From positions 61,581,712 through 61,645,711 of the forward strand of contig OZ034967.1 in NCBI GenBank assembly GCA_964030785.1: a stretch of DNA of 64,000 nucleotides, written 5' to 3'. The first letter of the stretch is position 1. The number at the start of each line of letters is the position of its first letter. Positions 12,233 to 22,827 of this stretch are shown one piece after another. This stretch comes from Siderastrea siderea (taxonomy: Eukaryota; Cnidaria; Anthozoa; Scleractinia; Rhizangiidae). The notes beneath the pieces are model-generated. The model made no database searches and was not told the origin of the DNA. It was given only the letters and a program-made list of their open reading frames with translations. Made by a program: the position numbers and the translations under genes.

Positions 12233-15200
12233 TCACAGACTAGTAGAAATCCCGTTTTGGCTAGTAGGTTCTGCACTTTCACTAGCCATTTTGGCTAGTA
12301 GAAATTTCAAAGCACTAAAGCACAGGATGGAAACCAAACTAAATATTGCTTCTGATGATCGGATCCCAAAAGCAAATTGAGTGAGCAGAAACTTAAACTT
12401 ATTCCGTAGAAGGATATAATGTTTGTATGATACTTGTTTTGTCCTCTCAATGTTTTTCCCTACTAATTCTTGTCTCAGATGGCAACGTTTTCTCTATCAT
12501 TTCTACGTTCGAACGAAATTAGCCGTTTTCAGAACGTTTCACCATACGTTTCCTTGAAAGGTCCATTAGTGCGTCTATATGATATTTGCCTACCCATTAG
12601 TAGGTTCACACAATTCTTTAGTCTTCTGTTATCGACTTTTTGCCATTAATTGCTACGTTCGTAAAATAGTTTCTCTTTCCAGCGTTTCTCACTACGTAAG
12701 GTCTTCACAACGTTTCTCCGTACGTAAGTAGGTTCGTCGATTTATTAGTCTAGCCTTTGTATGTTAGCACGTTCGCACGACATTGTTCTGCTCTTCCTAA
12801 GGTTTTCAGTGTGTTAGTACATTCATAAGATAAGTTGACACTGCTTAGCGTATCTCTGTACGTTAGTATGTTCATACGGTATTAGTCTTGTCTTCTCAAC
12901 ATTTATCCGTACGTTAGTGCGATTTTAGTTGTCTCATTTACATTTCTGTGTAATTTATTGTCCCACTGTAATAGTTCAGTTTGTCCATTCGGCGTTCTTT
13001 CGTACGTCACACACGTTCTTACGGAATTAGGTTTGTTCAATAACGTTTCTCCGTAGGTTAGTAGTTGCGTATTTTATTAGTCTCTGTATCTTGGTACGTT
13101 GGCAGCTTTTCTCCCTACTGTAGTGCATTCGCAACCAACGTGTTTGATTTGACTTCTCAACGTTTCTCCGTACCTTAGTAAGTTCGAACCTTATTAGTTT
13201 TTTCTGCTCATTTACTAGTCTTCTCTTGTAGACGTTTTTCCGTACGTGAGTTGAGTGCTGTATCAGTCTTGTCTTTTTGACGTTTCTCCGTACCTTACAA
13301 CGTTTGTACAATGTCAGTCTTGTCTTCCCAACGTTTCTCCGTACGATGTACATGCTCATATAAGGTTAACTGTTCGAGTTATTTGTCATGATTTGACCGA
13401 AATGGAAAAGAGAGGCGTGAACTACATCGCGCCAGGGAATTTGCCCTGAAGGCACATAGTACTTTATATTCCGCTGGTGAGGATCTTTAACCGTTGGAAA
13501 GAACAGTCAACATTCCAGTTCTTCACTCTTGAGATTACAGAGAGGCATGTTTACAGTATTTAATATTGCTAAAAATTACACATATTGAACACAATACAAG
13601 ATTACGCAAAAAAAGTCTGGCTAGTGAAAATTTATTTTGGCTAGTGAAATCAAACCTGCCACTAGGCTACTAAGCTGAAAAGTTAGTCTCGAGCCCTGCC
13701 TTGGCAAACAATGGGGTCCCAGAACATTAACTAAGCCAGTCTAAAGGAATATTATTATGTGAGATAAGCATCATGTAAATAAAACAGCAACACAGAAGAC
13801 TTCTCAGACTCCTCAGAAGACTTAAAGTAAAGATCAGTAAGCAAATCTTAGAAATGTTAATTTTTGAACTTTTAATTAAATTAAATGTTTTAAAATTTCT
13901 GTTATAACTTACACAAAGAGATTCTTGAAAAAGCCAAGTGAACATTTCAAATGTTAGCCCTCTGCATCAGAGCAAATTAATGAAGGGCTACTCTCAAAAC
14001 TTCTGTTTTAAATCTCTTCAGGGTGATCAATTGTTTATCTTCCACCTACTCTGGTGAATATTATTGTTATGTTATAACTTAGTCTATTTATACTAAAGAC
14101 ATGCTTGTAAACACTTTCTATTTGAAAGGTTATCTTTAATAATGTCAACTTTCATGACAATTACCATTTAACCATGACAGATAATAACACTCTCTGAACC
14201 AACTCGTAAAAACATTGAAAAGCGACTATCATGGGGTCCAGAAACTCCTGTAAGTTACATCCTGACTCACATTAACTTTTTTTTATATTACGCATCAACT
14301 AATTAATATTTATCACCAACCAGAGAACTTTATTTTGTGATTTTGATACACACTGCTTTTGACAGTGAACTGATTTAATGGCACACACCCACTTAGAACT
14401 TGATTTTAACTTCTTTATCAATTAAATAAATACGAGAGACAATTTTTTTACTTTTATTACCACTGATACAGTAGCACCTTTAGTCAGTACAGCGTCTTTT
14501 CAAGTTTGATTTTTAGAGCATCCAGTTAGAAAACTGTTTTATTTGTTTATTTGTTAAATTCACTTTGAATCCTTATTTTAAAATGGGATAGTCAAGTGCC
14601 TCTGATTGTTTTCAGCCAACCATGAACTGAACAATAAATAAGACAGTACTGATACGGGGCTGGCTTCTTCAGTTGCTATGATTTACTAAATATTGATTAG
14701 AGGCAATCTTAACACCTGATGAATGCAACTAATAAATGAAGACTTACAGTATTGCCGATTAAAAAGCAACAAGGTTTAGCTCCTGACATTGCAACCATGA
14801 CTCATTAAAACCAAAAAGTTAAGAAGTGTGTGAAGAAAAAGTGCTAACCAAAGTGTCTGTTCAGTTTCTTTTCTGATCATGTTTTTGGTTTTAGTTTGAT
14901 TTTAACTTATTCACATCCCAAAAAGGTGAAAAATAAAACCTCTGAGACCAAGATAGATTTTCAAGCTTGATTTGATCCTGGGTAAAGAGAAAACCACCAC
15001 TGAAGTCTTAAAAGTTGCTATCAATGGTGTCAAGAAGTGTGCACATTTTGACACACATGCAAATTGTAGCTGGTATGCAACTGACAGGCTTACAGATTTT
15101 TACTGAACTTCTCATTGCATACAAAATGAGCAGAAAGGCAAGATAGTATTAATGTTAAAGCTTTATTTCACTTTCAGATGTAGCATTCTCTACTTAAAGA

Positions 15201-17025
15201 CTTGAAGGGCTAAGAGCAAAACTATCTTATGTTGAATTTCAGGCAGGCTGTCTTATTTTTTTGCTCCAAACTGCCTGAATTTTTGCATGGGACCTTCTGT
15301 TCATTTAAAGAACATTGCCCATTTTTTTTTTGGTGCAAGTCAGAGAAATAAACTTTGGGCAGTGTTCTTTGAATAAATGGAAGGCCCTGTGCAAAAATTC
15401 CAGCAATTAGAAGCAAACAAATAAAACAGCCTAGAATTTGAGATAAGATGGTAAATTCAAGTAACTTGATGCAATAAAACTTTTTCATATAAATTGACAA
15501 GAAATGGACGTTATAAAAGCTGCTGTATGCATACACATGCAAAATGTGCTAGACAGGAAGTGATAATCTACACCTGTCGTATGCCCCTCACACATGTTAG
15601 GAATTTAGACAGACGCTTACAGAAGTTGCCTATTTGCCTGCCATTAAACAGGAACCTCTGCTCATAGGCTACCACATACCTCTTTGTACCACATACATGT
15701 TTATAACGAGAAAAAACTTACTAAGAAATTGCTCTAAACTAGATGCAAAGCCGCTCCAATAGCCGTAAGTCTACAAGGACTCCAGCACCTGTTATTCCAC
15801 AGGAGCCAATAGTTGAGCTTTATGAGTAATCTGTGAGTAAATATTGATAGTATTTCTTTTCACAGCACCTTGATCGAAATGTGCACAGTAATAAAATAAA
15901 ATAAAAGTGACAGTAGGAGTTACCAGTAACTATATAACAACTTCCAGAAAAAAATGTGACCATTCATGTACTGTACAACTGTGAAAAGTAATCACTTAAA
16001 CTCCATAACTGTTGCTTATTTTAATTACTGAATTGTATAGTTAAAACAACTATATTTTTGGGTAAGGCATAATGAAGCACATACACAATCAACACACCTT
16101 ATTGGTTTATAAAAATAATGAATGTAATTAAGACAAAAAGAAATGTATAATAGGTGATTTTTTAGGTATACATTGTATACGTTGTTGCACTGTACATAAA
16201 AAGTAAATTTAAAACTAATGAATAAAAATGCCACATTTGAGTTCTAATAATAATTATTATTGTGATTAACTTGGCATTGTTTTCAAAATCATCCAAAGAT
16301 CCCATGAATATTTATCCCGTATGCCACTTAGGACAAAAATGAGATTTTTAATTTTATAATTAAAACGAGCATTCTTAGTTGGCCATCAGTTATTTTATTA
16401 TAGATACACAAATTGAACTATTATGAAAAAAGGTTGAAAGTTAGAATCCCCTGCACTTTTCCAATTCATATTTTTTTGGTCAAAAATTTGGTAAATTTAT
16501 ATCTACTGTAAGCTCCTTGCTAATAAGCAACTTGCTTCAATCTACAGTATCAGTGGCATGATATCAAGTGAATCATCAAAGCTGCCATAATCAGCTTTTT
16601 GTTTTACCAATACTAGCAAGAAAATTATATCAGTCTGACATATTTTCCCAACTTTTCCTCTTACAGTTGCAAGCCTATGAGCCACAAGCTGAGGATAATA
16701 ATATGGTAGGTAGAGAAGAGAATGTGTATGTTGTGGTTGAATTTTTTTTTGTTTCAATATAAAGTAAAAGTTGAACCACAATTATTATTATTTACACTGA
16801 AATTTATTTGAAATAACACAGTAAATCTTGGGAGGGACAGGTGAATTTTTTTAAATGACAAAGGATCTCTAAGACATGCAGCAAATATAACACAAAAATT
16901 TAACCCCACATGGTGGTCTAGTGGGTGGAACCTTGGCTTCATTTACTAATGGGCCCAAACTGAAGACAGTACCAAGAAGATATAAAATGTTAATATTTTT
17001 TTTTTGTCACTTGCAGGGGGAGTAG
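6253..17025 (+). CDS. MYCBP: c-Myc-binding protein (AMY-1), spliced
   Basis: Exons by consistent phase: 6253-6270, 6354-6426, 6518-6566, 11226-11355, optional 14181-14249, 16667-16705 and 17017-17025 (TAG stop). The product is 128 residues with the optional exon or 105 without; the human protein has 103. Recognisable blocks are MTSQYRVADSKREEF at the start, YLEKAGVMDALTKVLVNLY, EEPEKPANALDFMKEHL, a heptad-rich coiled coil (LRNEVSDLRQKVEQLTAENS) and LQAYEPQAEDNNM near the end. Known family role: a small adaptor that binds c-MYC's N-terminus and also AKAP and ciliary partners; it has no enzyme activity. Exon 1 was chosen because its six codons align with the vertebrate N-terminus and it splices in phase 0. 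Intron 3 looks U12-type. The introns hold several transposons. Only the optional exon is uncertain. Confidence 0.9.
6670..8264. mobile_element. AGGGTATGG-rich element with nested insertion
   Basis: The left part (6670-6860) repeats GGTCTGGAATAGGGT-like units, and the right part (8115-8264) repeats GGTCTGAAATAGGGTATGGG and ends in GAGTACTCCCCC, roughly the inverse of GGGGGGTATTCTCC near 6685. The same repeat family appears near 19770-20060 and, with different detail, 45730-46165. A second inverted-repeat element (6863-8059) interrupts it. Confidence 0.55.
6863..8059. mobile_element. Nested TIR element
   Basis: The left end AAGGCCCACCTTTACCC followed by CAAACGGCCTTGCGG is matched in inverse at the right end, GGCCTTTTGGGTGAAGGTGGGCCTT (8035-8059, quoted as a run of positions; key core GGTGAAGGTGGGCC). 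No transposase frame is evident. It sits inside the AGGGTATGG-rich element, giving a relative insertion order. Confidence 0.6.
8881..11055. mobile_element. 2.2-kb TIR transposon with GCACACTAAGTGTGC repeats
   Basis: The termini are inverted: GTGACCCTCCATAGGACTTT at the left and its inverse, ending CCTATGGAGGGTCAC, at the right; similarity extends about 50 bp and includes CACGCTCACAA. Both sides are flanked by AAAT, a possible 4-bp target duplication. Internally, a 93-bp unit beginning GTAGCATGCGAGATGAC is tandemly repeated at 9114 and 9207, and a block of about 490 bp (9238-9735) is repeated at 9748-10220. Palindromes such as GCACACTAAGTGTGC recur. No intact transposase was recognised. Confidence 0.8.
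11356..12201. other. MYCBP intron, no further gene
   Basis: Intronic sequence. The stretch 11425-11900 has AAAAAAGTCC-type degenerate repeats and resembles a decayed inserted element, but I cannot place its ends. Confidence 0.4.
12202..13699. mobile_element. TIR element built around a minisatellite
   Basis: Perfect 18-bp terminal inverted repeats: GCAGGGCTCGAGACTAAC (12202-12219) and its inverse (13682-13699). Just inside each end is a GGCTAGTGAAA/TTTCACTAGCC motif. The central part (about 12420-13380) is a degenerate tandem array whose unit contains CAACGTTTCTCCGTACGTTA and TTAGTCTTGTCTTC, spaced roughly 50-70 bp. The minus-strand frame at 13027-13359 with repeated RRNV units is a by-product of this array, not a gene. 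Confidence 0.75.
14181..14249 (+). CDS. MYCBP: Candidate in-frame cassette exon of MYCBP
   Basis: 69 nt flanked by CATGACAG and GTAAGT, with phase 0 on both sides, so it can be included or skipped without frame change. It encodes 23 residues beginning IITLSEPTRKNIEKR and ending WGPETP. This lies exactly between the coiled-coil exon and the exon coding LQAYEP, which are contiguous in human MYCBP. Without the exon the product matches the usual family length. No known domain is recognised in it. Confidence 0.65.
15255..15412. repeat. Imperfect foldback in MYCBP intron
   Basis: The left arm (GCTCCAAACTGCCTGAATTT..., 15261 on) pairs imperfectly with the right arm ending near GCAATTAGAAGC; core complementary blocks are ACATTGCCCA and TGGGCAGTGT. 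Probably a small palindromic transposon remnant. Confidence 0.5.
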
Positions 17026-17112
17026 CCTAGAGAGATGCCACTCACAGTTTACACAGTGTGCAGATGTCTGTTTGTTTTATTTGTAGCAAAGTCAACTTTG
17101 TAAAATATCACT

Positions 17113-17118
17113 ATTAAA
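17113..17118 (+). terminator. MYCBP: Candidate MYCBP poly(A) signal (ATTAAA)
   Basis: An ATTAAA variant signal lies about 90 nt after the stop codon and is followed by GT-rich sequence (TGTTTTGGGCTGTG). No closer AATAAA is present. Confidence 0.35.
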
Positions 17119-17304
17119 ATTACAATCATGTTTTGGGCTGTGAAATTTCAGGCTGCTGTTTTATTGTTGAATGTGTGCTTGCATTGCCTCCTGTAACAAG
17201 GGGATTGTGGGGCGCAAGACAAGAACATCCTCCGTGATAAACATATTTAATGGAACGTAATGCCACACAGATGGTGTTTGGTCAAACTTTTGCTAAATTT
17301 ATGA

Positions 17305-17515
17305 TTATCCCTTTAAGCCCCAGTAACAACATGTACATTCTCCTCACTGTCCTCCATATATTTCTTATGGTACTAGTTGGGAGAATTTGATTAAGCATCA
17401 ACACATTTCATGTCTGGTGATCATTTCTTTATTCGTGTGACCTGTATGTTTGATGAAGTAGGGATACTGTAAGGAGAAGTTAGATGCTGGTCACTATTGG
17501 GGCTTAAAGGGTTAA
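17305..17515 (-). mobile_element. TTAA-flanked MITE, copy 2 of 3
   Basis: Ends are TTATCCCTTTAAGCCCC and GGGGCTTAAAGGGTTAA. The interior shares CATATATTTCTTATGG and GGTGATCATTTC-type blocks with the copy at 30352-30602, in the same orientation. The left TTAA has changed to TTAT. Confidence 0.65.
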
Positions 17516-18659
17516 GTACCTTCACTCACACACAGTGCTCCTAGAACACCAAGAGCAAGATAGATCAAATGATTTTTTCCAAGGGGACTAAACCATCGTA
17601 GTTTTAACCATTTTTGCAAGAGAAAAGCACTCTAGTTAAAAAAAACAGCATGGTGTTTACAAGTTGGTTATCTGTGGCCAAAGACACTTATTTAAATTAA
17701 AAATTTCACTGCACTTGTATAGTGTCTGAACAAAATTGAACCATAATTTTTGGGAATTCCTTAACGTAAACATAACTTTTGGCCTTTCAAAGTGTTGATA
17801 AAAATAGTCGACATAATCCCTTTACTGTTGAGTTCAGAACATTGTCATCTATTGCTGAAGAAAAAATACAATTTTCTTCAAAAGCTTTGTTTTTGGTGGG
17901 GAAGAGAGAGCAAAGTGGATATCTAAATAAAATAGATACCGGTAAATATTTATTCACGTACATCTAATTGAGTGTCAAAAGGAATTGTGCTTTGCTTTTG
18001 CTTTTCTTCGCTTTGTTATTGGTCAAGAAATTTTGCGTTACTTTCTCGACCAATCAATAGTAAAACCAAAACCAATTGCAACTTGGTCGCACTCATTTCG
18101 CCAAGCTTGGCAGTTACATGTATTCGCTTCGAGTTCTGATTGGTTCCTTGAGTTGTTTTCTTCTGTTGACATGGGCCAGAGTACTTTGGGTCCCTTAGAG
18201 ATCCGGAGAAGAGGGCTGAGGAAGCGATTGGTGTGTTCAACCAGATTTATTTTTAAACAGTTCAATGATGTTTCAAAATTTCAGTGAATATTTTACTTCT
18301 GCCACAGCCACTTAAACACACACATCAAAGTTAAGTTGATCCTTATTATGTTTTATTTTCAATTTAGGTGATTTCACTTAGCACTACAATATAATAGCTT
18401 GGCTGATGGCAACTCTCTCAGTTAGCTATAACAAGTGCCATCCGACTTTAAACTGAATATTCTTCTCAGTTCTACATTATTATGTTTATAAATTTATTGT
18501 CTTGCATTTCAACTGTAAAGCCTTGTATGGTTTAGTGCTTGGAGTTTGGTTTTTGGTTCCTTAGTTTTTGGCTTCCGTTTAAGTGTTGATGTCCATACAC
18601 AACAACCGTTGCTCAAATAACCACCCCAACGTATTATTGCAAACCATTCAGAGTAGGCA
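17516..18659. other. Intergenic, no gene recognised
   Basis: AT-rich sequence between MYCBP and the kelch gene. Overlapping short frames on both strands near 17985-18287 show no recognisable domain, and the plus and minus frames have similar length, which argues against coding. Confidence 0.4.
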
Positions 18660-18950
18660 AAGTTGCTTACAAGCCAAGGAGGCCCAAACGGCCAGAGCTT
18701 ATCCTGGTTTCCATAGCATGAAGCAACTGAGAGTATTGCCACTCCCCCGTGGATGGGATGATGTCTATCGCAGGGTTATCTCCAGCAGTATGTCGCCAGT
18801 ACCCACTTATACACCTGGGTGGAAAGAGACAATGAGGGGCAAAGTTTCTTGTCTAAGGAAACAACACGATGGCAGGGATTGGACCTCCAACCACCGACCT
18901 CCAGATCTGAAGTTCAACGCGTTAACCACTACTCCACCATGCCCCACACC
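18660..18950 (-). mobile_element. tRNA-derived SINE
   Basis: Read on the minus strand, the right end starts with a tRNA-like head: box A TGGTGGAGTAGTGG (18926-18939) and a box-B-like GGAGGTCCAATCC (18876-18888), separated as in a tRNA gene. An unrelated body follows that extends to about 18660. The acceptor stem does not pair well, so this is a SINE rather than a functional tRNA gene. Confidence 0.65.
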
Positions 18951-20267
18951 TTTCACAGTAATTGTCCATAAATCTTTTCCTCATTAATTATCTTCCTGGA
19001 ATAATTAACTGACCTTTTTGGAGCAGGAAAAAAAGATACCAGCCAGCCTTGGCTTTTATTCAGGAAACTAGGGTGTGAGGTTGTATTTACATTTGTATTC
19101 AATAAAGCATATTTTGTATCGTAATCATAAAATATAAAATCTGGTACAATGTTGGTTCACTTGGTATATTTATTATACTTATTTGATTCTTTTGATTACT
19201 ACTGTTATAATTGTGACTAAATTTAGATGCAAGACCATTTTTTCCAGTTCTAATGAACAGGACATTCTGCTGGTTAAATACTTGCTTACTGGTAAATGAA
19301 AAATGAATTGCTTGTTGGTGGCACTCCTAAAATAAACTTGTGTTACACTGTAGTGGTTTATCCGGAACTTCTTTTATGGTGGGGCTGATGAAAAGACTAT
19401 CAGAGATCTTATTTAAAGATCATCTTGATAAGATCTTCAGAGACTGGATTCCCCAGATGTCAGCCCGGAAAGCCAACATCTGAGGGATCTGGGCAATTCT
19501 TCCCTTGCCCCAGCCCTCCTGGGCCACTCCCCTATATCTTCTGCCTTAAGTCCTGGCTAAATGATCAAACATTTTCGTCCAACATCATGTTTGTCACATG
19601 AAACTTTTGGTGGCTAAACAGGCAAACAGTGTTTGACCAAACATTGGACAATGGAAAACCATTTAAATGCAAAGTTCAGAGAGGTGGCTAAACAGTAAAA
19701 CATGTTAGTCCAAGACGATGTTGGGCAAAAATGTTTCATCGTGTAGCCGGGGCTTTACACTTCCCTAGGAAGGTACTCCCACAAATAAGCTATGTGGGTA
19801 TGTGTCACCTTAAAGGGTGTGGTTTTTAAGCAGTTTATTCTGGGAACAGCATATGAAAATAAAAGAAGTTGGTCTAGAGTAGGCGTCATTTATAGGGAGA
19901 TTGATCAGTGGTATGGAGAATTTAGTCTCGATCTGCGAATATGTCATCAGGTAGGGGTATTTGGTGACTATAGTCTAGAATGCGGTTGCAAAATACAGGT
20001 GAGCTAGCTCTAGTGAAGGGTGAGGGATTCAGACTGCCGGCGGCACACTTTCCCCATCCCCAAAACGCACATAGTACCCCCAGGCATAAAGAATTCAAAT
20101 AATTTACTTTGTGTGTCATATTTTGTTGTTGTGAGGGGGAAACTAAATATACAGTTTCTGAACATTTTCAATGAAAGAGGAATTCAAATGTAAAAACTAG
20201 GGTTATTGGTCACTTTCATGAAGTGCACTAGTTTAAGGGCAGAGCTCCTTAGTTGTAGTGTATTACA
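18951..20267. other. Intergenic; AGGGTATGG-type repeat near its right side
   Basis: No gene recognised. Part of 19765-20060 (GGTACTCCC, GGGTGTGGTTTTT, GGTCTAGAGTAGG) is a decayed relative of the repeat at 6670-8264. The stretch 19550-19760 has repeated GGTGGCTAAACAG units and GTTTGACCAAAC-like motifs, suggesting another small element. Confidence 0.4.
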
Positions 20268-21986
20268 TTAAACCAACACGGGCATCAACTCGCCAGGTAC
20301 TGTGATAGCGCAGCATGCAAATCCCTCAATCCCCACAGGCAAACTTGCCACTGTCTCCCATTCATGTTGATCTGTGTCATAGCATTCAACACTCCTTAGC
20401 TCTCTGTTATTCTTATTAATGCCACCGAGAAGGAAAATCTTATTCTGGATGACTGCTGCAGCAGCGTGAGAACGTCGCTGCAACAAAGATGCAATAGCAG
20501 TCCAGGTGTTGATTTCAGGGTCATACATTTCACATGAAGCCAATTTGATGGGTGACTCCGAAATGTCCTCTCCTCCCATCACAAAAATTTTGCCGCGAAC
20601 ACTAACAGCACAGGCATCAGAGCGACGCTGGTTCATAGGAGCAATATCAACCCACAAATCTTTGACATCATCATAGCATTCTGCTGACATTAAAGGAACG
20701 TCCTCATCACTGCAATAGCCACCAAATGCATAGAGGCGAGTAGAACCAACAACACAGTGTCTTGTCCGAGAAGTAGTCATGGGAGCAACATATCCCCATT
20801 TATTTGATTTTGGGTCGTAACGCTGGACCATGCTTTGTGGCCATCCTTCTGTGTCTCGGCCCCCTACAGCATAAAGATGGCCCCCAAACATGGCCACGCC
20901 CACACCAGCAACTTCCTTTTGCATTGGCACCACAGAAGACCATGTGTTGGTTCTCGGATCAAAGAGCTCTGCGCTCCTTGTCATACTGCTATTTTTAGTA
21001 GTACCACCCACCACATACACCACGCCTTCATGCATTGCAATGCCATGATTATTTCTGGGTGCAGCCATCGGTGACACCTCAAAACTTTGCTGAATGCTTG
21101 GCATGAACACCTTCGCCGATGATGTGACACCACAATTCTCTTGCCAGCCACCCACCAAGAGCATTGCCGTTTGACATGCGCGAGGCTGCAAGCACAAGTG
21201 ATCTGTACTTTGAACTGCTCCCTTGGGAGATGAACAGTATTCTTTCGCCGCGTTGACAAGGCGTAAACAAGAATCATCACTCTTCACCAAATCTTCCTCT
21301 TGCACTTGAGTAATTAAGTAACACCTCGCTAAATAAATTAGACGAACGTGTGAAAACAGCGCAGAGAAGTGCTTCTTTCTTGTATCCATGTCGTGCTTCG
21401 TCCATTTCACCACAGATTCGAAGATTTTCTCCTCTCTGGCGACTAGATCGTCACTGGGTACTATGGCAAGCATCTGTTCGATACTCAGGGTTACAAAAGC
21501 ATTGCTGGCTGACACAGCCACGTAATTTTCAAGGATATGTTTTTGTGCACTGTCGCGTAGTTCTCGGACGTTATACTTCTCCGCCATATACAAGAGAAAC
21601 AAGCAATTTTCCGAGTCTAGATTGCTTATTAGAAATTCACAAGCCTTCTCCTTCAACTCGCTCAAAATTAGAAAATCTGCACCGATGGCTACATCTAGAG
21701 CATTCTCTTTTTCGATCGTTATTCCGCCACCATACATGTAAGTCAGTAGTTGTTCCAAGACTTTGGGTTCAAATTCATCCATTCGCACGACATTTTCACT
21801 TTTCTCCTTCATTTCATTCGCGAATAAAGCCTTGAAGAACTCGCTGTTTGCAGAGAGGACATTCCGGTGGGCCGGAAAACACATTCCCTGAACTTTCAAA
21901 GTTACATCGCAGAGGGTTTCTTCTTTCCGAAACTCGTTCAGTGTCTTCATTACCGTGGCGCAGAACATTGCTTCTTGTGAGGCCAT
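20268..21986 (-). CDS. Kelch-like BTB-BACK-Kelch protein, single exon
   Basis: An uninterrupted 572-codon gene. Residues about 15-120 are a BTB/POZ domain (ETLCDVTLKV, FPAHRNVLSANSEFFKALF, LEQLLTYMYGG), about 125-235 a BACK domain (ENCLFLLYMAEKYNVREL), and about 275-560 six Kelch repeats marked by double glycines in LLVGGW, VYVVGG, LYAVGG, LYAFGG, IFVMGG and IFLLGG. The length is normal for KLHL proteins (550-650). Family role: CUL3 ubiquitin-ligase adaptor, BTB binding CUL3 and the propeller binding substrate. The substrate cannot be told from sequence. The first ATG is used because it immediately precedes the usual pre-BTB helix. It is divergent from the SCAF gene (about 0.88 kb between starts). 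No intron is present; intronless KLHL genes can arise by retroposition, but no poly(A) remnant was seen. Confidence 0.93.
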   Translation of the reverse strand: MASQEAMFCATVMKTLNEFRKEETLCDVTLKVQGMCFPAHRNVLSANSEFFKALFANEMKEKSENVVRMDEFEPKVLEQLLTYMYGGGITIEKENALDVAIGADFLILSELKEKACEFLISNLDSENCLFLLYMAEKYNVRELRDSAQKHILENYVAVSASNAFVTLSIEQMLAIVPSDDLVAREEKIFESVVKWTKHDMDTRKKHFSALFSHVRLIYLARCYLITQVQEEDLVKSDDSCLRLVNAAKEYCSSPKGAVQSTDHLCLQPRACQTAMLLVGGWQENCGVTSSAKVFMPSIQQSFEVSPMAAPRNNHGIAMHEGVVYVVGGTTKNSSMTRSAELFDPRTNTWSSVVPMQKEVAGVGVAMFGGHLYAVGGRDTEGWPQSMVQRYDPKSNKWGYVAPMTTSRTRHCVVGSTRLYAFGGYCSDEDVPLMSAECYDDVKDLWVDIAPMNQRRSDACAVSVRGKIFVMGGEDISESPIKLASCEMYDPEINTWTAIASLLQRRSHAAAAVIQNKIFLLGGINKNNRELRSVECYDTDQHEWETVASLPVGIEGFACCAITVPGELMPVLV

Positions 21987-22106
21987 AATCGGTAAATTTT
22001 ACTCTGTAATCGGCTCGCCTGCTGGACTATTCTGCCCGTGTTTTGCACCTGCTACCATTTAGTTTTCCGCAGTGTTTACATTCAGCGGTGGAATTTCGCA
22101 GCAGTA

Positions 22107-22118
22107 TTTGGCGGGAAA
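22107..22118 (+). promoter_or_regulatory. E2F-like site in divergent promoter region
   Basis: TTTGGCGGGAAA is a full match to the E2F consensus and lies about 120 bp upstream of the kelch-like start codon, between the two divergent genes. Binding is not shown. Confidence 0.45.
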
Positions 22119-22421
22119 TCCAGGGGACCGCTTTGAAAAGTGGATTAGGGGTGGCGGGTGGGGGGACTTCCTGCCTCCCGTTCAGTTCTCTTCCCTAGCA
22201 GGAGCCCAGCTTTTATCCCGCTTCCTGCCCCTTTCTCCGTTGGCTCCCGCCCATTAGCGGGTTTTTGGTTCGAAAATGTTGCGCAATTGTGTATATTTTT
22301 TATATTTCTCCCGCTTCCCACCACGTCCTTGGAAATCCTGCTTTTCTCTCGCTTGAGAGGACGACAACTGAAGTGGAAGACTTTCGATTCCCTTTTTTTT
22401 AGTTCTTCTTCTTTTTTTTTG

Positions 22422-22481
22422 GCCTGCGAGAGAAGACGCCTTTTCCCGGCTTTGTGGGAAAAGGCGTCTTCTCTCGCAGGC
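22422..22481. repeat. Perfect 26-bp hairpin between divergent genes
   Basis: Arm 22422-22447 (starts GCCTGCGAGAGAAGACGCC) is perfectly complementary to arm 22456-22481 with an 8-nt loop (GGCTTTGT). It resembles the hairpin at 5540-5608 in size, in a CCTTTTCCC-like inner end and in perfect pairing, so both may belong to a class of tiny palindromic elements. It is also compatible with a small hairpin RNA. Confidence 0.85.
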
Positions 22482-22778
22482 TGTTTTATTTATTTATTTA
22501 TTTGTTTAGTTTTTGCACTTGCATTCAGTGCATGTGTGTGTCTTTGGGGGGGGGGGGGAAGATTTATGCACAGATATATCCATTATCTATAAAAAGACAA
22601 CATACATCGTTTTCTACTTGCTTTCCAGGTTGTTGACCCACGCTCCAAGTTAGACTCTTTGCAGATGGGGTTAGCCCTCCAGGAAACTGCAATCCCGACC
22701 GGGGGCCCCAGCGGGTCACACTGGTAAAACTGTCATCCGGCGCGAAGTGCACGAAGGGATAGGCACACGCCGAGCTTC

Positions 22779-22791
22779 GCGGCCATCTTGG
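22779..22791 (+). promoter_or_regulatory. SCAF8: YY1-like element upstream of SCAF gene
   Basis: GCGGCCATCTTGG contains the YY1 core (inverse AAGATGGC). It lies about 80 bp upstream of the SCAF start codon, a usual position for YY1 at TATA-less housekeeping promoters. Confidence 0.4.
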
Positions 22792-22809
22792 TTTCCTTTT
22801 TCATTGACA

Positions 22810-22827
22810 ATGGCGTCGAATTATTGA
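22810..22827 (+). promoter_or_regulatory. SCAF8: Possible short uORF
   Basis: ATGGCGTCGAATTATTGA encodes five residues and stops 40 nt before the SCAF ATG. It would matter only if transcription starts upstream of it, which is not known. Confidence 0.3.

Noticed and set aside
13027..13359. 110-codon minus-strand frame with repeated RRNV units
   Set aside because: It is the translation of the minisatellite inside the 12202-13699 element.
20981..21835. Antisense frames of 60-160 codons opposite the kelch-like gene
   Set aside because: Shadow frames of a well-supported domain gene.
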